The notes beneath the pieces are model-generated. The model saw only the letters and a program-made list of their open reading frames with translations. It was not told the origin of the DNA and searched no databases. A DNA stretch of 64,000 nucleotides from Acidaminococcaceae bacterium (GTDB taxonomy: Bacteria > Bacillota > Negativicutes > Acidaminococcales > Acidaminococcaceae), in assembly GCA_944390935.1 (NCBI GenBank), contig CALXRU010000005.1, positions 35,632 to 99,631 on the forward strand, written 5' to 3'. Shown here piece by piece: positions 57,846 through 64,000 of the stretch. A program made the position numbers and the translations under genes. Within the stretch, counting starts at the first letter, position 1. The number at the start of each line of letters is the position of its first letter.

Positions 57846-59327
57846 TCACCTTTTGTTCTGCCAGTATTCCTGCACCACTTCGCGGTCGTCAAAGTGGATG
57901 GTTTCATGGCCGATAATCTGATAATTTTCGTGACCCTTGCCCGCAATCAAAACTACGTCGTTGTCGGCGGCATGTTCCAGCGCATAGTTAATAGCCTCGC
58001 GTCTGTCGCTTAAACGCACGCTGGTTTTACCTGCCGGAATATCTTTAAGGGCAGTTTCAATCTCGTCGATAATAAGTTCCGGGTCTTCCGTGCGCGGGTT
58101 ATCGGAGGTAACAACCACGTTATCCGCCAAATCCAGCGCAAATTTGCCCATAATCGGGCGTTTTTTGTTGTCGCGGTCGCCGCCACAGCCAAACACAACC
58201 CACAGCTTACCTTTGGTAATGCCGCGCGCCGTTTTCAGCACGTTTTCCAAACCGTCCGGCGTATGGGCGTAATCCACAATAACGGTGTAAGGCTGCCCTG
58301 CTTCCACAAGCTGAAAGCGCCCCGGCACGCCGTCAAAGCCGTCCAGCACGTCAACAATAATTTTGGCGTCAATTTTTTCAGCCAGCATCGCGCCGACGGC
58401 GGACATTACATTATATACGTTAAATTCGCCGGTAATTTTCAGCACCAAATCCATTTCACCGGCAGGGGTATGCAGCTTCAGCGCCATTTGTTTGGCCTGC
58501 ACGTCAAAGCTGATGGGATAAATATCGTAATCCCTGCTTTCTCCGTAAGTAATTACCGGCGCTTTGGTACGCTCCGCAATAATTTTACTGCTGGGGTCGT
58601 CCATATTCAGCACAGCGGTTTTATTAGCCTTATTGCCGTCCGTTAAATGCTTAAACAAAAGGCTTTTTGCATCAACATAGTTGGCAAAAGTTTTATGAAA
58701 GTCCAGATGGTCCTGCGTAATATTCGTCAGCACCGCCGTGTCATATTCAATACCTGCAACGCGGTTCAGCGCCAAAGCGTGGCTGGATACCTCCATAACT
58801 ACATAATCACAGCCGCGCTGCTGCATTTTGTACAAAGTTTTCTGCAAATCAACAACGTCCGGCGTGGTGTTGTGCGAAACGGTTTCTTCATCCTCAATCA
58901 TAATGTTGATAGTGCCGATCATGCCAACCTTGTAGCCTGCCTTACGCAGAATCAGACGGATGATGTTGGTCGTCGTCGTTTTTCCGTTCGTACCGGTAAC
59001 GCCAATCATGCGCATTTTTTTGCCGGGATAGTCAAAAAAATAAGGGGTCACAAGTTCCATGGCCCTTCTGGTATCGCTAACCTTAACCAGCGTCATACCT
59101 GCGGGGCAGTCCACGTCGTCTTCAACAATCGCCGCCACGGCGCCCTTTTCGTATGCCTGGTTCAAAAATTTATGCCCGTCCACCGTTGCGCCTTTCAGGC
59201 AGATGAACAAACTTCCCGGTACTACAACGCGGGAATCGGCAGTTATATCGGTAATGGTTTTGCCTGCTTCGCCCATAATTTCGGCATCGGGCAGCAGCTT
59301 CAGCAAATCCTGCAAACTCTTTTCCAT
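57846..59327 (-). CDS. murE: UDP-MurNAc-L-Ala-D-Glu--meso-DAP ligase
   Basis: 493 aa. ADSRVVVPGSLFICLKG, P-loop GVTGTNGKTTTTNIIRL, and the specificity motif DNPRTEDP, which is that of meso-diaminopimelate ligases (Lys enzymes differ). Peptidoglycan is therefore mDAP-type. RBS GGAGG before ATG; a stem-loop precedes it. Confidence 0.96.
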   Translation of the reverse strand: MEKSLQDLLKLLPDAEIMGEAGKTITDITADSRVVVPGSLFICLKGATVDGHKFLNQAYEKGAVAAIVEDDVDCPAGMTLVKVSDTRRAMELVTPYFFDYPGKKMRMIGVTGTNGKTTTTNIIRLILRKAGYKVGMIGTINIMIEDEETVSHNTTPDVVDLQKTLYKMQQRGCDYVVMEVSSHALALNRVAGIEYDTAVLTNITQDHLDFHKTFANYVDAKSLLFKHLTDGNKANKTAVLNMDDPSSKIIAERTKAPVITYGESRDYDIYPISFDVQAKQMALKLHTPAGEMDLVLKITGEFNVYNVMSAVGAMLAEKIDAKIIVDVLDGFDGVPGRFQLVEAGQPYTVIVDYAHTPDGLENVLKTARGITKGKLWVVFGCGGDRDNKKRPIMGKFALDLADNVVVTSDNPRTEDPELIIDEIETALKDIPAGKTSVRLSDRREAINYALEHAADNDVVLIAGKGHENYQIIGHETIHFDDREVVQEYWQNKR

Positions 59328-59350
59328 TCGGATACCTCCAAAATTGAAAC

Positions 59351-59376
59351 GGCAGCCTTAATATATTCAGGCTGCC
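59351..59376 (-). other. Stem-loop in the murE leader
   Basis: Stem GGCAGCCT / AGGCTGCC (59369-59376 with 59351-59358), ten-base AT loop, in the 102-bp gap between ftsL and murE where ftsI/spoVD usually lies. No T-run follows on minus, so it is probably not a full terminator. Confidence 0.5.
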
Positions 59377-59429
59377 TCCCATAAAATTTTATATTATTAT
59401 ATCACATCTTGCAAAAGAAGGCTATGTTT

Positions 59430-59837
59430 TTATTTTGCATAAGCATAACCATCATAAGCAATTTTACCTTTATCTGCTTTAACATAAATATTGTTGCGCG
59501 CCACCTGCATGCCAAGCTGGTTTTCGGCAATATAGGTAATGCGTTCAGGCCCTTTAAGCTGCTCAACAACAATGCGCTCCTCGCTGTTTTCCAGCATCAA
59601 AGCTGCCTCCTGCTGCTTTAACGCCACCAGCTCGTTGCTCTTGCTAATCAAACATTCGCTGCGCACAACGCACGCAAAATAAGTAGCAATTACAATACTT
59701 GCCACCACAAAAACCCTGCGCCTCAACAGCTTGTAATTATGCTGCTTCGGTTTCTGCGCACGCGCCATCCGCCTTTCGGTATATTGTTGTTCTTCATTTA
59801 TTTCCCATGCGTATTCGTCATACTTTCTGGCTAACAT
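59430..59837 (-). CDS. ftsL: Cell division protein FtsL-like
   Basis: 135 aa from ATG 59837 with GGAGG eight bases upstream. Basic cytoplasmic tail (KPKQHNYKLLRRR), one membrane helix (VFVVASIVIATYFACVV), and a leucine-zipper-like coiled coil (SKSNELVALKQQEAALMLEN) ending in AENQLGMQVA, the FtsL/DivIC-type end. Fits between rsmH and murE. Exact assignment rests on position and shape; DivIC is the alternative. Confidence 0.83.
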   Translation of the reverse strand: MLARKYDEYAWEINEEQQYTERRMARAQKPKQHNYKLLRRRVFVVASIVIATYFACVVRSECLISKSNELVALKQQEAALMLENSEERIVVEQLKGPERITYIAENQLGMQVARNNIYVKADKGKIAYDGYAYAK

Positions 59838-59859
59838 GGCGCTTTCCTCCAATTATATG

Positions 59860-60795
59860 TCAGCACTTTTCGGCATAACGCAGCCTTGCACTGCGCGCAC
59901 GCGGATTTTCTTCAACTTCCGCCGCCGAAGGCACAATATTCCCAACTTTTTTCAGCTGCGGCTTTCTGCCGCAAACGCAGACCGGAAACTGCGGCGGGCA
60001 GATACATCCCTTCGCAAGCTGTGCAAAAGTCTGCTTAACAATTCTGTCCTCCAGCGAATGAAAGGTTATCACGCCAATCCTGCCGCCGGGTTTAAGCCTT
60101 GCCACAGCATCTTCCATAGTCTTTTGCAAAATTCCCAGTTCGTTGTTTACTTCAATCCTCAGCGCCTGAAATGTACGTTTCGCCGGATGCGGCCCGTCCA
60201 TTCTCGCGCCTTTGGGTATTGCTTTTTTTATAATCTCCACCAGTTCAAAAGTGGTGGCAATATGCTTTGTTTTGCGCTCTGCCGCGATAAATTCGGCAAT
60301 GCGCCTGCTCCAGCGTTCCTCCCCGTAACGGTGGATAATATCCGCCAGCTCGGCTTCGCTGTAATTATTGACGATGTATTCAGCATTCAGCTTGGCGCTT
60401 TTATCCATGCGCATATCCAGCGGCCCGTCGTGCATGTACGAAAAACCGCGTTCCGGCGTATCCAGCTGATAGCTTGAAACACCCAAATCAAAAAAGATAC
60501 CGTCAATCTGTTCTATATTAAGGCTGTCCAGCACATTGCCGAAGTCCTTAAAATTGCTTTTTACGGTTGCTATTTTACATTTGCACGGCGCTAATCGCTT
60601 TTGCGAAGCGGCAATAGCGTCCTCGTCCTGGTCAATGCCAATCAGCATGCCGTTTTCATCAAGCTGCGAAGCAAAACCAAAAGAATGCCCTGCGCCGCCC
60701 ATAGTGCAGTCCACATAAGTACCGCTTTTATCGGTAATCAGCCACTTAACGCTTTCAGCAAGCAAAATGCTTGTATGCTTAAACTCGTTTGCCAT
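59860..60795 (-). CDS. rsmH: 16S rRNA (cytosine1402-N4)-methyltransferase
   Basis: 311 aa (MraW). [25 protein letters not shown] (SAM site), [39 protein letters not shown], and [18 protein letters not shown]. Second gene of dcw; starts one base after mraZ. Confidence 0.97.
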   Translation of the reverse strand: MANEFKHTSILLAESVKWLITDKSGTYVDCTMGGAGHSFGFASQLDENGMLIGIDQDEDAIAASQKRLAPCKCKIATVKSNFKDFGNVLDSLNIEQIDGIFFDLGVSSYQLDTPERGFSYMHDGPLDMRMDKSAKLNAEYIVNNYSEAELADIIHRYGEERWSRRIAEFIAAERKTKHIATTFELVEIIKKAIPKGARMDGPHPAKRTFQALRIEVNNELGILQKTMEDAVARLKPGGRIGVITFHSLEDRIVKQTFAQLAKGCICPPQFPVCVCGRKPQLKKVGNIVPSAAEVEENPRARSARLRYAEKC

Positions 60796-60796
60796 G

Positions 60797-61234
60797 TCAG
60801 ATACCTATATCCATATCGGCAAGCTGTGCTGCCACCGCATCGGCATCGTCAGCGTTGGCGTCATTGTATTCCTGCCAGCGTTCTGCCGACCAGATTTCTG
60901 CCCTGCTGCCCACGCCGACAATAACGGCGTTTTTATCAAGCCCGGCAAAATCGCGCAGGTTGGCAGGCAACAGCACGCGCCCCTGCTTGTCGCATTCCAT
61001 CTCGGCCGCGCCGCTGAAGAAAAATCTTGCAAAGGTACGCGCATTTTTATTGGTCATCGGCAAAGCATTAAGTTTAACTTCCAGCTTGTGCCATTCATCT
61101 TTATCATAAACAAAAAGGCAGCCATCCAATCCCTTACACAGGATAAACGTACCGCCAAGGTCATCGCGGAGCTTTGCGGGCATAAAGAGACGGCCTTTAG
61201 CGTCAATAGTATGCTGATATTCACCCATTAACAT
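60797..61234 (-). CDS. mraZ: Transcriptional regulator MraZ
   Basis: 145 aa from ATG 61234 with AGGAG nine bases upstream (another ATG two codons further in). Two SpoVT/AbrB-like halves: [19 protein letters not shown] and [19 protein letters not shown] (DxxGR motif each). Binds direct repeats at the dcw promoter and represses it. The frame extends 16 codons up, through its own operator, so that extension is not coding. The C-terminal acidic [10 protein letters not shown] tail is unusual. Confidence 0.95.
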   Translation of the reverse strand: MLMGEYQHTIDAKGRLFMPAKLRDDLGGTFILCKGLDGCLFVYDKDEWHKLEVKLNALPMTNKNARTFARFFFSGAAEMECDKQGRVLLPANLRDFAGLDKNAVIVGVGSRAEIWSAERWQEYNDANADDADAVAAQLADMDIGI

Positions 61235-61246
61235 GATGGCATTCTC

Positions 61247-61299
61247 CTCCCCTTTTCCCCACTTTACACCATTATACCCCACTTAAAGTTAAAAAACAA
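61247..61299 (-). promoter_or_regulatory. dcw promoter with four MraZ boxes
   Basis: On minus: TTGTTT (61294-61299), 17-bp spacer, TATAAT (61271-61276). Boxes TGGGG (61277-61281), TGGTG (61267-61271), TGGGG (61257-61261) and GGGAG (61247-61251) lie exactly 10 bp apart, straddling the -10 and start site: the TGGG-type tandem operator of MraZ. Confidence 0.8.
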
Positions 61300-61401
61300 C
61301 CATTTTTATAATTTTTAGATAAAATTTCCTGTCCATTTTTAATGTCACAAAGATTTTTAACTAAAGTTACCCGCAGGCAACTTTTATTTTCCGCAAAGTA
61401 T

Positions 61402-61678
61402 GGTATAATATAGAAGCCGAAAGGCAAAAAGTAAAAATATTTTGCATTTAATGCGTTAAGGAGGATTACTTAATATGCTTACTAAAGATACCGGCATCAT
61501 CGACGCCGTTCAAAACCACCCCGAAATTCTGGAAGTTTTCGCTGAATACGGCCTCGGCTGCGTAGGCTGCATGGCTTCCCATTTTGAAAGCATCGGTCAG
61601 GGCGCCGCTGCTCACGGCATCGACGTTGAAGCCTTTATCGCCGACTGCAACAAAGCAATCGAAGCCGCAAAAAAATAA
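61402..61678 (+). CDS. DUF1858 redox-disulfide protein (coding part 61475-61678)
   Basis: Coding region is 61475-61678, 67 aa; the listed span begins at its promoter (extended -10 TGGTATAAT at 61401-61409, weak -35). AAGGAGG lies 8-10 bases before ATG 61475. Sequence MLTKDTGIIDAVQNHPEILEVFAEYGLGCVGCMASHFESIGQGAAAHGID is the DUF1858 (hybrid-cluster-protein-associated) domain with CxxC at LGCVGCM. Such proteins are linked with hybrid-cluster and nitrosative-stress enzymes, or fused to other anaerobic redox enzymes; here it stands alone. Function not proven. Confidence 0.85.
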
Positions 61679-61710
61679 AACCACGGCACAAAGCCATGGC
61701 GAAAAAATAA

Positions 61711-61748
61711 AAGCTGTTCCTGTTTTTGCAGGAGCAGCTTTTTGTTTT
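61711..61748 (+). terminator. Terminator after DUF1858 gene
   Basis: Stem AAGCTGTTCCTG / CAGGAGCAGCTT (61711-61722 with 61729-61740, one G-U), loop TTTTTG, then TTTGTTTTT. Convergent with the HTH-like gene, whose stop lies in the tail. Confidence 0.85.
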
Positions 61749-62101
61749 TATTTACTTTTCATATCTTTAATGATAAGCGATACGGAAGGCTGCGTTATGC
61801 TGAACAAATCCGCCAGAAACACCTGCGTTAAATGCTCGTCCTTATACAGGCGGTAAATCTCTGCATTACGTTCATCTTTGCCATAAAACGGGTACAGCTT
61901 AACCTCGCGCGTATCAACGCAAAAACCGCGATCCGTTAAAACAACAACCCTTCTTGTACCGTCGGCACAGGTAATTTTCAACTCCAGCGCACGCCCTCCG
62001 CCTTCATTGCGCAGGTTAATATTGTAGCTTTCAATCTCATCATCACCAATTGCTTTTTTTAGAATCATCTGATTAATAGGAATATCTTTAATGTCCACCA
62101 T
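61748..62101 (-). CDS. Uncharacterised protein with C-terminal HTH
   Basis: 117 aa. The N-terminal two thirds is beta-rich (ALELKITCADGTRRVVVLTDRGFCVDTREVKLYPFYG); the end, NAEIYRLYKDEHLTQVFLADLFSITQPSVSLIIKDM, looks like a helix-turn-helix of the Cro/TrpR-like 'sigma-factor region 4' shape ('LTQVFLADLFSITQPSVSLIIK'). I do not recognise the family. Probably a small DNA-binding regulator. It sits between dcw and the autotransporter region and appears single-gene. Confidence 0.6.
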   Translation of the reverse strand: MVDIKDIPINQMILKKAIGDDEIESYNINLRNEGGGRALELKITCADGTRRVVVLTDRGFCVDTREVKLYPFYGKDERNAEIYRLYKDEHLTQVFLADLFSITQPSVSLIIKDMKSK

Positions 62102-62159
62102 ATCACCTCGTATACATTGATATATTTATAAAGCCAAATTTTTTTATTGCTACTGCGCC

Positions 62160-62615
62160 CTACCAGCCTCTGTTCCGGCGTTCCAATATTTTTAATGCCA
62201 TTGTATAAGCATTGCGAAGGGTTTTATTATTGCCAACAGCTTTTAATTTAGTATCTGCGCCCAAATCTGCACAAACATTTCCGTCAGCGTCAATTACATA
62301 GCTTGCGCCGATAAAATACGCACTGCCATAAGTATTAAACAAATAAAGACTGATGTTGCCTGCCGCGTTCTGCATATCTTCGCCCTGACGTAAAACTGCT
62401 AAAAATTCAGCGTCAGTATACTTTTCTTCCGCAAAAACAGCAAGATAATATTTGCCGTCCTTCTTAACGGTATTAATGCTGTCGCCATCAATATATAACA
62501 CGCCAACATCAGTCTTGCCAGCTTCCAAAAGCGTCTGCGCCAGCGCCTGTAACGGCAGAGCGCATAAAGCAGCGGCTGTAAGGCAGGTTGCCATAAAAGC
62601 TTTTAATTTTCCCAC
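62160..62615 (-). CDS. Secreted protein of unknown function
   Basis: 151 aa. Signal peptide AFMATCLTAAALCALPLQALAQ (cleavage after ALA). The mature part has two similar-looking beta stretches (VLYIDGDSINTVKKDGKYYLAVFAEEKY; SYVIDADGNVCADLGADTKL) and a helical end. No family recognised. Lies 112 bp after the autotransporter stop with a hairpin between, so probably its own unit. Confidence 0.7.
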   Translation of the reverse strand: MGKLKAFMATCLTAAALCALPLQALAQTLLEAGKTDVGVLYIDGDSINTVKKDGKYYLAVFAEEKYTDAEFLAVLRQGEDMQNAAGNISLYLFNTYGSAYFIGASYVIDADGNVCADLGADTKLKAVGNNKTLRNAYTMALKILERRNRGW

Positions 62616-62641
62616 GGATGTTACTCCTTTAAATTTATAGT

Positions 62642-62672
62642 AATAAAGGCGGGTTCAGTTCCCGCCTTTATT
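62642..62672 (-). terminator. Terminator after the autotransporter gene
   Basis: Stem GGCGGG / CCCGCC (62661-62666 with 62648-62653) extended by AATAAA/TTTATT, loop 7. On minus it is followed by TTTATTACTATAAATTT. The next gene on this strand starts at 62615. Confidence 0.65.
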
Positions 62673-62726
62673 AACATTTTGAACTCGTTATGCAGTTATA
62701 ATTAACCGACCTTTAACTGTTAATTA

Positions 62727-64000
62727 TTAAGCTTCTGCCTGTGCGGCACGTTCAGCAGCCATTTTTGCATGGCGTTCCATCTGTGCCTGCACTTTAGCTT
62801 CTTTGGCAGCTTTTTTCATTTCTTCTGCTTTGGCAAGTTTTGCTTCTTCTGCACGTCTTGCGTCAGCTTCTGCCTGTGCTTTTTTAATTTCGGCTACTTT
62901 TTCGGGAGATTTACGGCCAAATTTCCATGTTGCGCCAATACCGCCCATGTATTCATCACCGCTGGTGGATACGGACAAGCTCAGCATGAAGTCGCGGTTC
63001 GGGTAATGGAACAGGCCGAGTGCCATACCGGTTTCATCACGGTACTGGCCTACGCCTACTGCTACTTCAGTCGGTGCGGCAGGGTCATAACCCATGGTAC
63101 GCAGGTTGGCAATAGCTGCTGACATTGCACCTACTTTATCAATGCGGTCTTCCAAGCCGTCAACACGGTTTTCAATACCATCTACGCGGCTGTTAACGTC
63201 GCTGATAGCAGCGTCAAGTTTGCGGTCTGCTTCTACCATATTTTCAGCATCGCTAATATAATTAGTACCGCTGTAAGCGTTCTGAAGGTCTTCAGTACTA
63301 TCAGCACCAATTACTTCGCGTTGAATATCAATGCTTTGCTGAAGTTGTTCATCTCTATATTTAGATTGTTCTTCTTTGGCATTAATGTCAGCCTGTAACG
63401 CATCATCAGCATCTTTACGCGCTTGTTCTTCCGCATCTATATTTGCCTGCAATTGTTCGTCTCTGTCTTTAGACTGCTCTTCTTTAGCATTGATGTCAGC
63501 CTGTAAATCTGCGTCAGCTTTTTCGCGATCAGTAGTTTCTTGGTCAATTTTATTTTCTAATTCTTGGTCTGCGGCAACTCTATCAGCATGTTCTTGGCTT
63601 ATTTCACCCCTAATTGCTGCATCCTCATTAACCCTGTTCATTTCTTCCTGGCCAATTTTATCTTCTAATTCTTGGTCTGCGGCAACTCTATCAGCATGTT
63701 CTTGGCTTATTTCACCCCTAATTGCTGCATCCTCATTAACCCTGTTCATTTCTTCCTGGCCAATTTTATCTTGTAAATCAGCATCAGCTTCTTGACGAGC
63801 AGTAGTTTCTTCTTTAAGCTGCGCATCTAAACCGGCGATAGCAGAATCTTGTTTATCATTTTCTACTTCTAAATCGCCAATAGCTTGATCATGTGCTGCA
63901 TCAGCTTCTTGGCGAGCATCAGCTTCTTCTTTAAGCTGCGCATCTAAACCGGCGATAGCAGAATCTTGTTTATCATTTTCTACTTCTAAATCGCCAATAG
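62727..64000 (-). CDS. Trimeric autotransporter adhesin, C-terminal part, N-terminus beyond window
   Basis: Partial, 424 codons visible, open to the right edge. From N to C in the window: heptad coiled coil built of 39- and 36-residue tandem repeats; a neck (SDVNSRVDGIENRVDGLEDRIDKV); a YadA-like membrane anchor of four strands (GAMSAAIANLRTMGYDPAAPTEVAVGVGQYRDETGMALGLFHYPNRDFMLSLSVSTSGDEYMGGIGATWKFGRK); and an extra Lys/Ala/Glu helix of about 60 residues (SPEKVAEIKKAQAEADARRAEE ... AAQAEA). Classical anchors stop at the last strand. The passenger would be exposed as an adhesin. Coiled-coil repeats explain low complexity. Confidence 0.88.
   Translation of the reverse strand, partial: IGDLEVENDKQDSAIAGLDAQLKEEADARQEADAAHDQAIGDLEVENDKQDSAIAGLDAQLKEETTARQEADADLQDKIGQEEMNRVNEDAAIRGEISQEHADRVAADQELEDKIGQEEMNRVNEDAAIRGEISQEHADRVAADQELENKIDQETTDREKADADLQADINAKEEQSKDRDEQLQANIDAEEQARKDADDALQADINAKEEQSKYRDEQLQQSIDIQREVIGADSTEDLQNAYSGTNYISDAENMVEADRKLDAAISDVNSRVDGIENRVDGLEDRIDKVGAMSAAIANLRTMGYDPAAPTEVAVGVGQYRDETGMALGLFHYPNRDFMLSLSVSTSGDEYMGGIGATWKFGRKSPEKVAEIKKAQAEADARRAEEAKLAKAEEMKKAAKEAKVQAQMERHAKMAAERAAQAEA
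63540..63783. repeat. Two 108-bp tandem repeats in the adhesin stalk
   Basis: A 36-codon unit (QDKIGQEEMNRVNEDAAIRG...VAADQEL) occurs twice with period 108 bp (for example at 63647 and 63755), almost identical in DNA. Nearby, 63370-63520 has a related 36-residue unit (LQADINAKEEQSK). Such identity is open to slippage. Confidence 0.8.
63767..64000. repeat. 117-bp tandem repeat at the window edge, adhesin stalk
   Basis: A 39-codon unit (AIGDLEVENDKQDSAIAGLDAQLKEE...) repeats with period 117 bp (for example 63874-63883 with 63991-64000) and continues beyond the window. Confidence 0.8.

Noticed and set aside
63749..63749. ATG at 63749 as the start of the autotransporter
   Set aside because: The open frame continues upstream through further repeats to the window edge; this ATG is an internal Met.
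63370..64000. Tandem repeats considered as a CRISPR array
   Set aside because: Repeats are in frame, longer than 100 bp, without spacers and encode a coiled coil.

Overview
The window reads as chromosomal DNA of an anaerobic, diderm (outer-membrane-bearing) Firmicute of the class Negativicutes, plausibly an Acidaminococcaceae/Phascolarctobacterium-like gut bacterium. This placement is inference: Firmicute-style operons (cggR-gap-pgk/tpiA-gpmI-eno, pst-phoU-phoB-phoR, a preQ1-I riboswitch, Sbp and DUF881 proteins beside ftsZ) sit with outer-membrane features (a trimeric autotransporter adhesin and a WbaP/Wzm/Wzt/Glf surface-glycan locus), plus oxygen-sensitive class III ribonucleotide reductase. 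Nearly all genes are on the minus strand. No rRNA and no transposase gene were seen; one tRNA-Pro is present.

Layout. 1-2113: a two-gene Septu-type defence module (PtuA ATPase, PtuB HNH nuclease, the latter cut by the window edge). 2219-11594: housekeeping genes (brnQ, tyrS, mscL with an added zinc ribbon, a DnaA-N-like small protein, tRNA-Pro, a DUF2939 protein, a D-2-hydroxyacid dehydrogenase, a glyoxalase, DUF456, an MscS channel, rmuC). 11644-11808: a three-repeat type I-C-like CRISPR remnant without cas genes. 12064-20606: glycolytic operon with its regulator CggR, a fused Pgk-TpiA protein, and a gamma-glutamyltransferase-like gene at its end. 20684-22553: queuosine-precursor operon queC-queT-queF behind a preQ1-I riboswitch and terminator. 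22607-29937: a lipoprotein, then the Pst phosphate transporter with PhoU and the PhoB/PhoR two-component system, preceded by Pho-box-like repeats.

30183-43980: accessory region. A DUF4143 ATPase and a Phd/RelE-type toxin-antitoxin pair flank a visibly AT-rich surface-polysaccharide operon (wbaP, glf, acyltransferase, DUF4422, three GT2 glycosyltransferases, an FrhB/pyruvyl-transferase fusion, wzm, wzt) that starts with a structured leader carrying an ops-like core.

44063-47492: anaerobic nucleotide reduction (nrdR-nrdD-nrdG) plus a C_GCAxxG family protein; the NrdD ends without a recognisable glycyl-radical motif. 47526-61299: division and cell-wall (dcw) cluster in the order mraZ-rsmH-ftsL-murE-murF-mraY-murD-murG-murC-ddl-ftsQ-DUF881-sbp-ftsZ, driven by a promoter overlapped by 10-bp-spaced MraZ boxes; ftsI, ftsW, murB and ftsA are absent from their usual places. 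61475-64000: a DUF1858 redox protein, an orphan HTH-like protein, a secreted protein of unknown function, and the C-terminal part of a trimeric autotransporter with tandem coiled-coil repeats and an unusual extension after the beta-barrel.

No wholly new system stands out. The best leads are the NrdD lacking its radical glycine, the autotransporter tail, the Pgk-TpiA fusion, the FrhB/pyruvyl-transferase fusion, the depleted dcw cluster and the orphan CRISPR.
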